DNA of 15,981 nucleotides, taken from positions 1 through 15,981 of the forward strand of contig CBINHE010000096.1 in assembly GCA_966250375.1 (NCBI GenBank). Reading direction: 5' to 3'. The DNA comes from CAMLDH01 sp966250375 (GTDB taxonomy: Bacteria > Pseudomonadota > Gammaproteobacteria > Burkholderiales > Burkholderiaceae_D). Under the pieces are notes generated by a model, which did no database searches, was not told the DNA's origin, and was given only the letters and a program-made list of their open reading frames with translations. Both the position numbers and the translations under genes were made by a program. This document shows positions 1 through 6,548 of this stretch, in pieces (position 1 is the first letter of the stretch; every line of letters starts with the position of its first letter).

Positions 1-36
1 AGGCTGTAGCACCTAAAAAGGCTGTAGCACCTAAAA
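1..36 (+). repeat. Two exact 18-bp tandem repeats plus a decayed third copy
   Basis: Bases 1-18 and 19-36 are identical (aggctgtagcacctaaaa), and a diverged third copy begins at 37. The period is six codons and encodes the AVAPKK units of the basic tail. The array probably extends left of the window. Exact identity at the DNA level, including third positions, suggests recent slippage or unequal recombination rather than selection on protein sequence alone. Confidence 0.85.
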
Positions 37-146
37 AGGCTGCAGCCAAGAAACCGGCCGCCACGCCTGCTGCCGCTGCTCCTGCAGTAAAAACGGTATT
101 GAATCCGGCAGCGGCTTGGCCGTTCCCGACCGGTACTCGTCCGTAA
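1..146 (+). CDS. Histone H1-like DNA-binding protein, C-terminal end (5' part outside window)
   Basis: The open frame runs in from the left edge (full codons from base 3) and stops at TAA 144-146. The 47 visible residues are almost entirely Ala, Lys and Pro, with a repeated AVAPKK unit, then a short non-basic tail ending WPFPTGTRP. Low-complexity Lys/Ala/Pro tails of this kind are characteristic of bacterial histone H1-like nucleoid proteins, in which the basic tail binds DNA without sequence specificity. The WPFPTG-type ending is one I associate with betaproteobacterial members. A strong intrinsic terminator follows, so this is the last gene of its transcript. The N-terminus is not visible, so an alternative such as another Ala/Lys-rich protein (for example a phasin-like one) cannot be excluded. 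Confidence 0.7.
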   Translation, partial: AVAPKKAVAPKKAAAKKPAATPAAAAPAVKTVLNPAAAWPFPTGTRP

Positions 147-190
147 TATCCAAGCTCGCTTGGAAGCCTGATTAAGTTCAGGCACAATTC

Positions 191-228
191 CCGCTGTGTG
201 ACCTTGGGTCGTGCAGCGGTTTTTTTTT
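191..228 (+). terminator. Rho-independent terminator after the histone-like gene
   Basis: Arms CCGCTG (191-196) and CAGCGG (214-219) pair perfectly. They continue inward through two wobble pairs into TGACC/GGTCG (GACC/GGTC perfect) around a TTG loop, giving a stem of about 13 bp. A run of nine T (220-228) follows immediately. This is a textbook intrinsic terminator for the upstream gene. It ends 12 bases before the GTG start of yggT. Confidence 0.9.
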
Positions 229-240
229 GGGGAGACCACC

Positions 241-774
241 GTGCTACATAGTATTTTTACGTTGATAGTCGACACTGTCGCCAGCGTTTTGGCGGGCGTG
301 CTGTTGTTGCGGTTCTGGATGCAGGTGGTGCGGGTTCGCCCGCCATCGTCACTCGCGCAATTTACTTTCCAATTGACCGATTGGCTGGTGCGCCCCTTGC
401 GCCGGGTGTTGCCGGGCATCGGCGGCTACGATTGGGCAAGTCTTGTCGGTGCTTTCCTGATCGCGGTGTTGTCGATGGCGATCGATATCTGGCTGGTGAC
501 GCAACTACCGATACAGATGATCCTGCTGCTATCGGTACTGCGCCTGTTGCAATGGATGTTCTATGGGTTAATGGGATTGATCCTGATCGAAGTTGTGTTC
601 AGTTGGGTGAACCCTCATGCACCGCTGGCACCATTTGTGCGCGCATTGAATGATCCATTGATGCGACCTTTGCGTCGCATCATTCCATTAATCGGCAATG
701 TCGATCTGTCGCCGTTGGTCGCGCTGATCTTGTTACGCATCGGCCTGCAATTGGTCAGCGTATTGCTTACATGA
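241..774 (+). CDS. yggT: YggT-family integral membrane protein
   Basis: The 177-residue hydrophobic protein has two copies of the YGGT unit. The first is around residues 46-70 (TDWLVRPLRRVLPGIGGYDW) and the second around 137-160 (NDPLMRPLRRIIPLIGNVDL); each follows one or two membrane segments (about 4-30, 66-88, 93-122, 155-176). The family is widespread in bacterial inner membranes and in chloroplasts. It is often next to a DUF167 gene, as here, and has been linked to osmotic tolerance and to membrane-complex assembly, but no catalytic role is established. I chose GTG 241 because GGGGAG (229-234) sits just upstream. The longer in-frame GTG at 211 lies inside the terminator stem and would add an unlikely MQRFFFGETT leader. 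The stop overlaps the next start (ATGA, 771-774), so coupling with yggU is likely. Confidence 0.9.
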   Translation: MLHSIFTLIVDTVASVLAGVLLLRFWMQVVRVRPPSSLAQFTFQLTDWLVRPLRRVLPGIGGYDWASLVGAFLIAVLSMAIDIWLVTQLPIQMILLLSVLRLLQWMFYGLMGLILIEVVFSWVNPHAPLAPFVRALNDPLMRPLRRIIPLIGNVDLSPLVALILLRIGLQLVSVLLT

Positions 775-1115
775 ACCAGCCGTGGTGTTCCGTCATACCG
801 CAAGGCATTCGACTCGCGGTTCAGATTATGCCGAATGCCAAGAAAAGCGAAGTGGTCGGTGTTCTGGACGATGCGTTGAAGATCCGGTTGCAGGCACAGC
901 CGATCGAGGGCAAGGCGAATGAAGCACTCATTCGCTACGTCGCCACCAGGTTGAACCTGCCTAAGAGCGCGGTACAAATTACACACGGACTTACGAATAA
1001 GAGAAAAATTCTCGAGGTGAGCAGCCGTGATTTAACCGTTGAGGAAGCGATGCAGACGTTGCTTCCGGCAACTCAGATTGACAGTAAGGTTGCTTATACC
1101 AATCCTCCCCCATAA
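771..1115 (+). CDS. yggU: DUF167 / YggU-family protein
   Basis: This 114-residue protein shows the DUF167 pattern: an N-terminal strand with VQIMPNAKKSEVVG (residues 17-30), the signature PIEGKANEALIRYVA (44-58), then LPKSAVQITHGLTNKRKILEV (63-83). It is a small alpha/beta fold of unknown function that is regularly paired with YggT. The start ATG 771 overlaps the yggT stop. The protein is somewhat longer than the roughly 95-100 residues usual for the family. The last residues (about NPPP and the TAA stop) are encoded by the left arm of the inverted-repeat island at 1100-1130, so the C-terminal end appears to be supplied or altered by that repeat. Family assignment is secure; function is unknown. 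Confidence 0.9.
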   Translation: MNQPWCSVIPQGIRLAVQIMPNAKKSEVVGVLDDALKIRLQAQPIEGKANEALIRYVATRLNLPKSAVQITHGLTNKRKILEVSSRDLTVEEAMQTLLPATQIDSKVAYTNPPP

Positions 1116-1130
1116 CGTGACATGAAATCG
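1100..1130 (+). repeat. Left inverted arm of the repeat island
   Basis: The reverse complement of 1100-1130 matches 1484-1516 at 30 of 31 aligned positions, with one 2-nt (TT) insertion in the right arm. The arm contains the yggU stop codon (1113-1115). Inside the arm, a C/T-rich stretch (1131-1150) also matches the A-rich stretch near 1466-1478 in inverted orientation, so pairing probably extends further. Confidence 0.88.
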
Positions 1131-1162
1131 CGTCTTTTTCCGTCTGGCGGTTTCGCTGTAGA

Positions 1163-1230
1163 AGTATCGGCTTGCCAGCCGATACTGTTTCGCAGGCGGA
1201 TCGCATGCGATCCGAAGTCCCTGCTTCACC
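1163..1230. repeat. Two-hairpin unit, copy 1
   Basis: This 68-nt unit consists of hairpin A (1163-1186; 10-bp perfect stem, TGCC loop), linker GTTTCGCAGGC (1187-1197), palindrome B (1197-1214; 18-nt perfect palindrome centred on GCATGC) and tail CGAAGTCCCTGCTTCACC (1213-1230). It has the same length and order as the unit at 1366-1433, with linker and tail nearly identical and stems different. Confidence 0.85.
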
Positions 1231-1322
1231 GTTGTTCGTCGTTGCCCCCCGCCTTTGCGGGGGCAGGCTGCGCTCGCTATGGCGCCTCCTCACTCTTGCA
1301 GGGCGCATACCTCGGCGGCCCC

Positions 1323-1354
1323 ATCCTCTTGCAAGAGGATATCGTTCCGCAGGC
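1323..1354. repeat. Partial unit, copy 2 (hairpin A plus linker only)
   Basis: An 18-nt perfect palindrome (1323-1340, centred on CTTGCAAG) is followed by CGTTCCGCAGGC (1343-1354), the same linker that follows hairpin A in copies 1 and 3. Palindrome B and the CGAA tail are missing here; 1355-1365 is AAATGAAGGGA, directly before copy 3. Confidence 0.75.
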
Positions 1355-1365
1355 AAATGAAGGGA

Positions 1366-1433
1366 GCATTACCTTGCAAGGTAATGCCGTTACGCAGGCG
1401 TGGAGCAGTGCTCCACGAATTCCCTGCTCCACC
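1366..1433. repeat. Two-hairpin unit, copy 3
   Basis: This 68-nt unit consists of hairpin A (1366-1387; 22-nt perfect palindrome centred on CTTGCAAG), linker CGTTACGCAGGC (1388-1399), palindrome B (1399-1417; 9-bp arms around one G) and tail CGAATTCCCTGCTCCACC (1416-1433). The tail matches the copy 1 tail at 16 of 18 positions. A further tail-like sequence, CGAAACCCCTGCTGCACC, lies at 1442-1459. Confidence 0.85.
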
Positions 1434-1483
1434 ATGTCATTCGAAACCCCTGCTGCACCCCCTTGCCAGCCGAAAAAATCCAT

Positions 1484-1516
1484 CGATTTCATTTGTCACG
1501 TTATGGGTGAGGATTG
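1484..1516 (-). repeat. Right inverted arm of the repeat island
   Basis: This is the partner of 1100-1130 in opposite orientation. It ends four bases before the stop codon of the minus-strand kinase gene (1520-1522). Because the flanking genes converge, transcripts from both sides run into the arms. The full arm pair could therefore act in RNA as part of a long stem, or as the terminal repeat of a mobile element. Confidence 0.88.
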
Positions 1517-1519
1517 ATA

Positions 1520-2452
1520 TTAGAGCCGATAACCGAATGCCTGCTGGAAGCGATCATCAATTTCGGCGCGCGACAGTATATGGTTTTGCCCACCCTGATG
1601 GGTAATTTTGATTGCCCCCATCAGGCTGGACAAGCGTCCGGTGGTTGCCCAGTCCATGCCATTTGTCAGGCCGAACAACATGCCAGCCCTGAACGCATCG
1701 CCGCAACCGGTGGGGTCGACAACCTTGTCGACTGCCACGCATGGGATATCAATTCTGTGGCTGCTGGTAAAAATCTCTGCTCCTTGTTCGCCGCGCGTAA
1801 CAATCAATGCAGACACTCGCTGTGCAATTTGGTCCAACGTCAGTCCGGTGCGCTCGGTTAATAGTTCAGCTTCGTAGTCATTGACTGCGACATACGTGGC
1901 CAGTTCAATGAAATGCTGCAGCTCCGCGCCGCTAAACATCGGCAGACCCTGACCGGGATCAAAGATGAAGGGGATATTCAGATCCACGCAATCCGTCGCA
2001 TGTTGCAGCATGCCGTCCCGTCCGTCAGGTGCAACGATCGCGAGCTTGACTGCGCCGGCCTCGTTCACCTTGTTTTGATGCGACATGGTCATTGCACCCG
2101 GGTGGAATGCCGTGATTTGATTGCTTTCGGCGTCTGTCGTAATGAACGCTTGCGCGGTATACGACGATTCGACGGTTCGTATGCAGCGCCTCGAAATCTG
2201 CAGGCGGTCAAGACGGTCGAGGTAGGGACCGCTGTCTTGGCCGACCGTCGCCATGATCAACGGATCGCCGCCCAGCAGTTTCAGGTTGTAGGCGATATTG
2301 CCCGCGCAACCGCCGAATTCACGACGGATTGAGGGCACCAGAAAGGCGACATTGATCTTGTGCAGTTGATCGGCCAGCAGAGCTTCCGAAAAGCGGCCTC
2401 CGAAGGACATGATGGTGTCGAAAGCGATCGAGCCGCAGATTAAGGAAGTCAT
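1520..2452 (-). CDS. PfkB-family carbohydrate/nucleoside kinase
   Basis: The 310-residue protein has both ribokinase-family signatures: the N-terminal FGGCAGNIAYNLKLLGG (residues 47-62), which contacts the substrate, and the C-terminal DPTGCGDAFRAGML (246-259), with D252 the expected catalytic base in the anion-hole motif. Cys250 replaces the more common Ala of the TGAGD core. The family phosphorylates sugars or nucleosides with ATP in the cytoplasm. The overall look is nearest to adenosine-kinase-like PfkB proteins, but substrate cannot be settled by eye, so no symbol is given. It is the last gene of the minus-strand run, 49 bases after the zinc-ribbon gene. No clear Shine-Dalgarno is visible before ATG 2452. 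Its 3' end abuts the repeat island. Confidence 0.88.
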   Translation of the reverse strand: MTSLICGSIAFDTIMSFGGRFSEALLADQLHKINVAFLVPSIRREFGGCAGNIAYNLKLLGGDPLIMATVGQDSGPYLDRLDRLQISRRCIRTVESSYTAQAFITTDAESNQITAFHPGAMTMSHQNKVNEAGAVKLAIVAPDGRDGMLQHATDCVDLNIPFIFDPGQGLPMFSGAELQHFIELATYVAVNDYEAELLTERTGLTLDQIAQRVSALIVTRGEQGAEIFTSSHRIDIPCVAVDKVVDPTGCGDAFRAGMLFGLTNGMDWATTGRLSSLMGAIKITHQGGQNHILSRAEIDDRFQQAFGYRL

Positions 2453-2501
2453 GAGAATTTACCGAATGAATGGGTTGTGTTTATAGAGGGGGCAATCAGT
2501 C

Positions 2502-3599
2502 TCAGGGATAAAACAGATACACCCGGTAGCCCGATGGTTTCAATTGCGAAAGCGAAAAGAATAATTTCACGGGCTGTTCGGACTTGGGGCCGAATCCTTG
2601 CGCCGCATCCTGGGCCGAAGGTAAATACTCGCGCGGCGTGAACACACGACGCGCAAGCGGTTTTTCATTGGCATCGTTCAGCGTCAATTCGATGTTCGGC
2701 CATGCCTGCGCCGTGGCGCCATGGTTGCGTAGAAGTGTCGTGAGTGCAAATAGCCCCTTGCTGGCCGCAAGCGTTTGCAACTCGCTCGATTCGATCGAGA
2801 CTACCTCAATCTGTGCCGGCAAGTCCAGGCGACAGCCGATTGCCAGACATGCTTTCGCAAGTGCCGGTTTTGCCTGCGGGAACCACGCCGCGATTTGATT
2901 GCGGAATACGTAAGTGCCTTGTGCAATCAGGCTGATCAACAAAATAACGGCCCCGATCACCATCAGGATGCGGATGATGGCGCTGAATTGTTGCTTGCGC
3001 CGTCCGCGTTTGACGAAGCTCGGCTCTTCGGCGTCAGACGTATCCGGTTCATCCGTATCCAGCGTATCTATCTGGTCCAGCTGAAGCGCATTGCGCGGGT
3101 GACGATGCGGTTTGCACTGCAAATCGTCGATCACACCCACAATCGGGGCTTGCGCATTGGGGGCTGCCGCTTCGTTTTCTGCAGTGCTGTCGGCGGATAT
3201 CGTATCGCCGGCCAAGTCTGCCGCCGTGCTGTCATCGGTGTCGGCTTCGCTACGACTGAAATCCGTTAGCGCCATGCGCTGCAAAAGAGCATTGCCGCTT
3301 GCGCCGGCAGTCAGAGTTGAGTCGCTGTCGGATTGGAATAGTGCAGGCTCAGCTTCGGTGGCCGTTGATGCCTCTTCGACAGCGGTGCCTGGCGCTTCAT
3401 CTGGAAGAAGGAAATTGTCTCGGTGTTCGTCGGGTGTTACGGGCACAGGCGCCGGTTCGTCCGGCCGCAGCAAGTGCTCAATTCCGTTGAAAATTTCCTT
3501 GCATGTGCCGCAACGTACCAACCCTGCGCGCAATTTCAACTGATCCTGAACGACACGAAATGTCGTGTGGCAGTGAGGGCATCGGGTCGCTAATGCCAT
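2502..3599 (-). CDS. Zinc-ribbon (MJ0042-type) and DUF3426 single-pass membrane protein
   Basis: The 365-residue protein has three parts. Residues 1-40 form a zinc ribbon with CPHC and CGTC pairs (C7, C10, C30, C33). A long acidic Ser/Thr/Ala/Asp linker follows (about 45-200). A basic stop (KRGRRKQQ) precedes one membrane helix (about 205-227), then a roughly 135-residue DUF3426 domain that would be periplasmic. The zinc ribbon would be cytoplasmic. The function is not established; the combination is common in beta- and gammaproteobacteria beside prmA. Its ATG lies only two bases after the prmA stop, with no Shine-Dalgarno of its own, so translation is probably coupled to prmA. Confidence 0.85.
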   Translation of the reverse strand: MALATRCPHCHTTFRVVQDQLKLRAGLVRCGTCKEIFNGIEHLLRPDEPAPVPVTPDEHRDNFLLPDEAPGTAVEEASTATEAEPALFQSDSDSTLTAGASGNALLQRMALTDFSRSEADTDDSTAADLAGDTISADSTAENEAAAPNAQAPIVGVIDDLQCKPHRHPRNALQLDQIDTLDTDEPDTSDAEEPSFVKRGRRKQQFSAIIRILMVIGAVILLISLIAQGTYVFRNQIAAWFPQAKPALAKACLAIGCRLDLPAQIEVVSIESSELQTLAASKGLFALTTLLRNHGATAQAWPNIELTLNDANEKPLARRVFTPREYLPSAQDAAQGFGPKSEQPVKLFFSLSQLKPSGYRVYLFYP

Positions 3600-3601
3600 T
3601 G

Positions 3602-4522
3602 CTATTGTGGTGTATTACCCGGGCAGCCGGTCAACGCGACCCAGCCATCGCGTTCACCCCATACGGCCAGCTTGATAAAGGGCGCGTAGGCTGCCACCAC
3701 TTCATCCGCCTGGCGGGCCAGAATGCCGGACAACACTAGCGTGCCGGTCGGCGCGATGCGGCCGGACAGCATGGGCGCCATCAGTTTCAATGGACTGGAG
3801 AGAATGTTGGCAATCACGATATCGAATGTGCGGGACTGTGCTGCGTTGGAAAATTGTTCCGGTAAATAATAGCCGATATCGCAGTGGTTGCGCTCGCTGT
3901 TATAGCGCGCCGATTCGATTGCCTGCGGGTCGATATCGACACCGATGACGTCGGCTGCGCCCAGTTTTTTGGCTACCATCGCCAGAATGCCGGAACCGCA
4001 TCCGTAGTCGAGCACCGACAAGCCGTGCGGTGCATGCGCTTCCAGCCATTCCATGCATAATCGGGTAGTCGGATGGCTGCCGGTGCCGAACGCGAGTCCT
4101 GGGTCGAGTTCCAATACTAAGCCATTCGGGTCGGGCGCATCGTGCCAGCTTGGTACTACCCAAATATTTTTGCCGATATGAATCGGCTCGAATTGCGATT
4201 GCGTCAGGCGCACCCAGTCTTGTTCCGCCACCGGGCGCAAGGTGTGGTGCACTGCGTCAGCCGACAGGCCGCATGCTGCTGCGGCCGCCGCGACAATCGC
4301 CGCATGGTCGGCATCGGCCGCCGTCAAGGCCACCACGCGACTGCGTTCCCACGCGGCTTCTTCCGGCTCCATGCCAGGTTCGCCGAATATGGGCTGTTCC
4401 GCGTCGGTGCCTTCGTCGGCATCTTCCACCGACACCGAGAGCGCGCCCGCATCCATCAACGCATCGGACAATGCTTCCGCATGGTTGCGTGCAACTTCGA
4501 TGACGATTTCAATCCAGCTCAT
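3602..4522 (-). CDS. prmA: Ribosomal protein L11 methyltransferase
   Basis: PrmA trimethylates ribosomal protein L11 in the cytoplasm using S-adenosylmethionine. The 306-residue protein shows the family landmarks: LDPGLAFGTGSHPTT (139-153), AdoMet motif I LDYGCGSGIL (171-180), the acidic VDIDP end of the next strand (195-199), IANILSSPL (237-245) and SGIL (265-268). The N-terminal ~115 residues, more variable, correspond to the L11-recognition domain. Length is close to the family norm (about 293 in E. coli). It starts 11 bases after the accC stop and runs into the zinc-ribbon gene. An AAGG about 10 bases upstream can serve as ribosome-binding site. Confidence 0.95.
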   Translation of the reverse strand: MSWIEIVIEVARNHAEALSDALMDAGALSVSVEDADEGTDAEQPIFGEPGMEPEEAAWERSRVVALTAADADHAAIVAAAAAACGLSADAVHHTLRPVAEQDWVRLTQSQFEPIHIGKNIWVVPSWHDAPDPNGLVLELDPGLAFGTGSHPTTRLCMEWLEAHAPHGLSVLDYGCGSGILAMVAKKLGAADVIGVDIDPQAIESARYNSERNHCDIGYYLPEQFSNAAQSRTFDIVIANILSSPLKLMAPMLSGRIAPTGTLVLSGILARQADEVVAAYAPFIKLAVWGERDGWVALTGCPGNTPQ

Positions 4523-4533
4523 GAGCCCATGCC

Positions 4534-5916
4534 TTACTTTTTGACTGTCTTGTTTGGTTCTTTCGGCAGATCCGGCTTGTCGGCGAGCTTCTGCTCCAGA
4601 TAATGGATGTTGGTGCCGCCTTCAATGAAGCGGGCATCGATCATCAATTCGCGATGCAGCGGGATATTGGTCGTGATGCCTTCGACCACCATCTCCGACA
4701 GCGCAATCTGCATACGTCTGATCGCCTGTTCGCGTGTCGCACCGTAGGCAATCACTTTGCCGACCATCGAATCGTAGTTGGGCGGCACGTAGTAACCGGC
4801 GTACGCATGCGAATCGACACGGATGCCGGGGCCACCCGGCGGGTGCCAGGCGATGATCTTGCCTGGCGACGGCGTGAATTTGAACGGGTCTTCCGCGTTG
4901 ATGCGGCATTCGATCGCATGGCCTTTGAGTTCGATATCGCGCTGGCGATAACGCAGCTTTTCACCGGCAGCGATGCGGATCTGCTCTTGCACGATATCGA
5001 CGCCAGTGATCATCTCGGTCACAGGATGTTCGACCTGCACGCGCGTATTCATTTCGATAAAGTAGAATTCGCCGTTCTCATACAAGAATTCAAAGGTGCC
5101 GGCACCGCGATACCCCATCTTGCGGCAGGCATCGGCGCAGCGGTCGCCAATTCGTTCGATGATTTTGCGCAGAATGCCGGGGGCCGGCGCTTCTTCGATC
5201 ACTTTTTGATGCCGGCGCTGCATAGAACAGTCGCGTTCGCCGAGCCAGATCGCATTCTTGAATTCATCGGCCAGGATCTGAATTTCCACGTGACGCGGAT
5301 TTTCCAAATACTTTTCCATATAGACTTCAGGATTGCTGAATGCAGCGCCGGCTTCAGTCTTGGTCATTGTGACTGCGTTCAGCAATGCTGCTTCGGTATG
5401 CACGACGCGCATACCGCGTCCGCCGCCGCCGCCAGCTGCCTTGATGATGACCGGATAGCCAACCTTGCGCGCGATGCGAATGATTTCTTTTGGATCGTCC
5501 GGCAATGCACCCTCGGAGCCCGGCACGCATGGCACGCCGGCGCGGATCATTGCCTGTTTGGCAGAAACCTTGTCGCCCATCAGGCGAATCGAGTCGGAGC
5601 GCGGACCAATAAAGACAAATCCAGATTGCTCCACGCGTTCGGCAAAGTCAGCGTTTTCGGACAAAAATCCATAGCCGGGATGAATCGCTTCGGCATCGGT
5701 AACCTCGGCCGCGCTGATAATCGCCGGCATGTTGAGATAGCTCAACGTGGACGGAGCGGGACCGATGCAGACAGACTCATCCGCCAGCTTTACGTATTTG
5801 GCTTCGCGATCTGCCTCGGAATGCACGACCACGGTTTTGATGCCCATCTCACGGCAGGCGCGCTGGATACGAAGCGCGATTTCACCGCGGTTGGCAATGA
5901 GTATTTTTTCGAACAT
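4534..5916 (-). CDS. accC: Acetyl-CoA carboxylase, biotin carboxylase subunit
   Basis: AccC carboxylates the biotin on AccB using ATP and bicarbonate, the first step of fatty-acid synthesis. The 460-residue protein aligns with the E. coli enzyme with almost unchanged numbering. K116 and K159 bind ATP, the glycine loop is AAGGGGGRGMR (160-170), C230 and K238 (HQKV) are present, the catalytic set is E288/N290/R292 in FIEMNTRVQVEHP, and R338 is present. The ATP-grasp core is complete. The C-terminal end is slightly long and lysine-rich (PNKTVKK). It lies 95 bases downstream of accB on the same strand, the normal accBC arrangement. Identification is essentially certain. Confidence 0.98.
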   Translation of the reverse strand: MFEKILIANRGEIALRIQRACREMGIKTVVVHSEADREAKYVKLADESVCIGPAPSTLSYLNMPAIISAAEVTDAEAIHPGYGFLSENADFAERVEQSGFVFIGPRSDSIRLMGDKVSAKQAMIRAGVPCVPGSEGALPDDPKEIIRIARKVGYPVIIKAAGGGGGRGMRVVHTEAALLNAVTMTKTEAGAAFSNPEVYMEKYLENPRHVEIQILADEFKNAIWLGERDCSMQRRHQKVIEEAPAPGILRKIIERIGDRCADACRKMGYRGAGTFEFLYENGEFYFIEMNTRVQVEHPVTEMITGVDIVQEQIRIAAGEKLRYRQRDIELKGHAIECRINAEDPFKFTPSPGKIIAWHPPGGPGIRVDSHAYAGYYVPPNYDSMVGKVIAYGATREQAIRRMQIALSEMVVEGITTNIPLHRELMIDARFIEGGTNIHYLEQKLADKPDLPKEPNKTVKK

Positions 5917-5971
5917 GGTGGGAATTTGGCCTCGTTATAAGGATTTAGTCGAAGTTAGGCGATAACAAGTG

Positions 5972-5999
5972 GGCGTTTGCAGATGCAAAACAAAACGCC
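5972..5999 (-). other. Possible hairpin in the accB-accC spacer
   Basis: In the 95-base spacer, GGCGTTT (5972-5978) can pair with AAACGCC (5993-5999), with a further TTGCA/TGCAA-type pairing possible inside. No T-run follows on the minus strand, so it does not look like a terminator. It could stabilise or process the accBC message, or be chance. No other signal is evident in the spacer. Confidence 0.35.
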
Positions 6000-6011
6000 G
6001 ATGCAACGCAC

Positions 6012-6467
6012 TTAACCGATCACGAATAACGGTTGACCAAACTCGACCGGCTGGCCGTTTTCCACCAGGATTTGTTTAATGATGCCCGTTGCATCGGCAT
6101 CGATTTCATTTAACAGCTTCATTGCTTCGATAATGCATAGCGTATCGCCTTCTTTCACCGCAGAGCCAACTTCCACAAATGGCGGGGAGCCGGGTGCGGA
6201 GGAGCGGTAGAATGAACCGACCATTGGTGATTTGACAATGTGACCTTGCGGTTCGACCGGTGCGGCAATTGTTGCTGCTACCGTTGCTGTTACCGGCGCG
6301 GCAAGATGTTGTGGTGCTGCTTGCGGCTGCATCATCACCACCTGATTTTGTGGTGCGGTGGAGGACTTAACAATACGGACTTTGCTTTCGCCCTCGGTTA
6401 CTTCCAGTTCGGCGATGTCTGATTCGGCAACCAGATCGATCAGGGTCTTGAGTTTTCGTAAATCCAT
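6012..6467 (-). CDS. accB: Acetyl-CoA carboxylase, biotin carboxyl carrier protein
   Basis: AccB carries the covalently bound biotin that shuttles CO2 between AccC and the carboxyltransferase. From ATG 6467 the protein has 151 residues. The N-terminal MDLRKLKTLIDLVAESDIAELEVTEGE matches the conserved BCCP start. An Ala/Pro/Val-rich flexible linker follows (about 38-75), then a biotinyl domain (76-151) with the biotinylation site EAMKL, K117. A longer reading from 6515 would add 16 Asn/Ser-rich residues; I prefer 6467 because AGGGA lies six bases upstream and the conserved N-terminus begins there. Length is close to E. coli AccB (156). Leu replaces the usual Met after the biotinyl lysine, which I believe is common in betaproteobacteria. 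Confidence 0.96.
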   Translation of the reverse strand: MDLRKLKTLIDLVAESDIAELEVTEGESKVRIVKSSTAPQNQVVMMQPQAAPQHLAAPVTATVAATIAAPVEPQGHIVKSPMVGSFYRSSAPGSPPFVEVGSAVKEGDTLCIIEAMKLLNEIDADATGIIKQILVENGQPVEFGQPLFVIG

Positions 6468-6548
6468 GTGAAATCCCTTGGAATTATTTGATGAGTTATG
6501 ATTGGACATGGCCACAATTATATGCTTTTTGTGGGAAGATACTAAAAA

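Larger units (their letters stand above)
1093..1523. repeat. Non-coding repeat island: inverted-arm element packed with palindromes
   Basis: The roughly 400-bp gap between the convergent yggU and PfkB-kinase genes is filled by one composite structure. Outer inverted arms (1100-1130 and 1484-1516; weaker matching extends to about 1093/1523 outside and about 1154/1465 inside) enclose perfect or near-perfect palindromes. These are at 1163-1186, 1197-1214, 1246-1263, 1323-1340, 1366-1387 and 1399-1417, plus a bulged hairpin around 1283-1308. Conserved linkers join several of them. No frame looks like a protein and no transposase is present. Size and ends resemble a MITE or other non-autonomous element. 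Folded as single strand, it would be a long closing stem with about six branches. No clear target-site duplication is visible. I do not recognise the family. Confidence 0.8.

Noticed and set aside
211..240. Upstream GTG extension of yggT
   Set aside because: The codon lies within the terminator hairpin and the added residues are encoded by the stem and T-run; GTG 241 has a proper ribosome-binding site.
1122..1517. Plus-strand open frame of 131 codons (and others at 991-1356 minus, 1255-1605 plus) inside the repeat island
   Set aside because: They are translations of the palindromes and inverted arms; the same short peptide (HVMGED) appears from both arms because the arms are complementary. 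No start signal or protein family pattern.
1116..1519. CRISPR array
   Set aside because: Repeats are few, not evenly spaced, and it is the stems rather than spacers that vary; there are no cas genes.
4603..5940. Open frame of 445 codons on the plus strand
   Set aside because: It is exactly antisense to accC, whose sequence and catalytic residues are unmistakable; the opposite-strand frame is low in stops because of codon bias. His/Asp/Phe-rich composition is typical of such shadows.
6468..6515. Longer N-terminus for AccB (16 additional Asn/Ser-rich residues)
   Set aside because: The conserved BCCP start MDLRKLK begins at 6467 with a good AGGGA six bases upstream.
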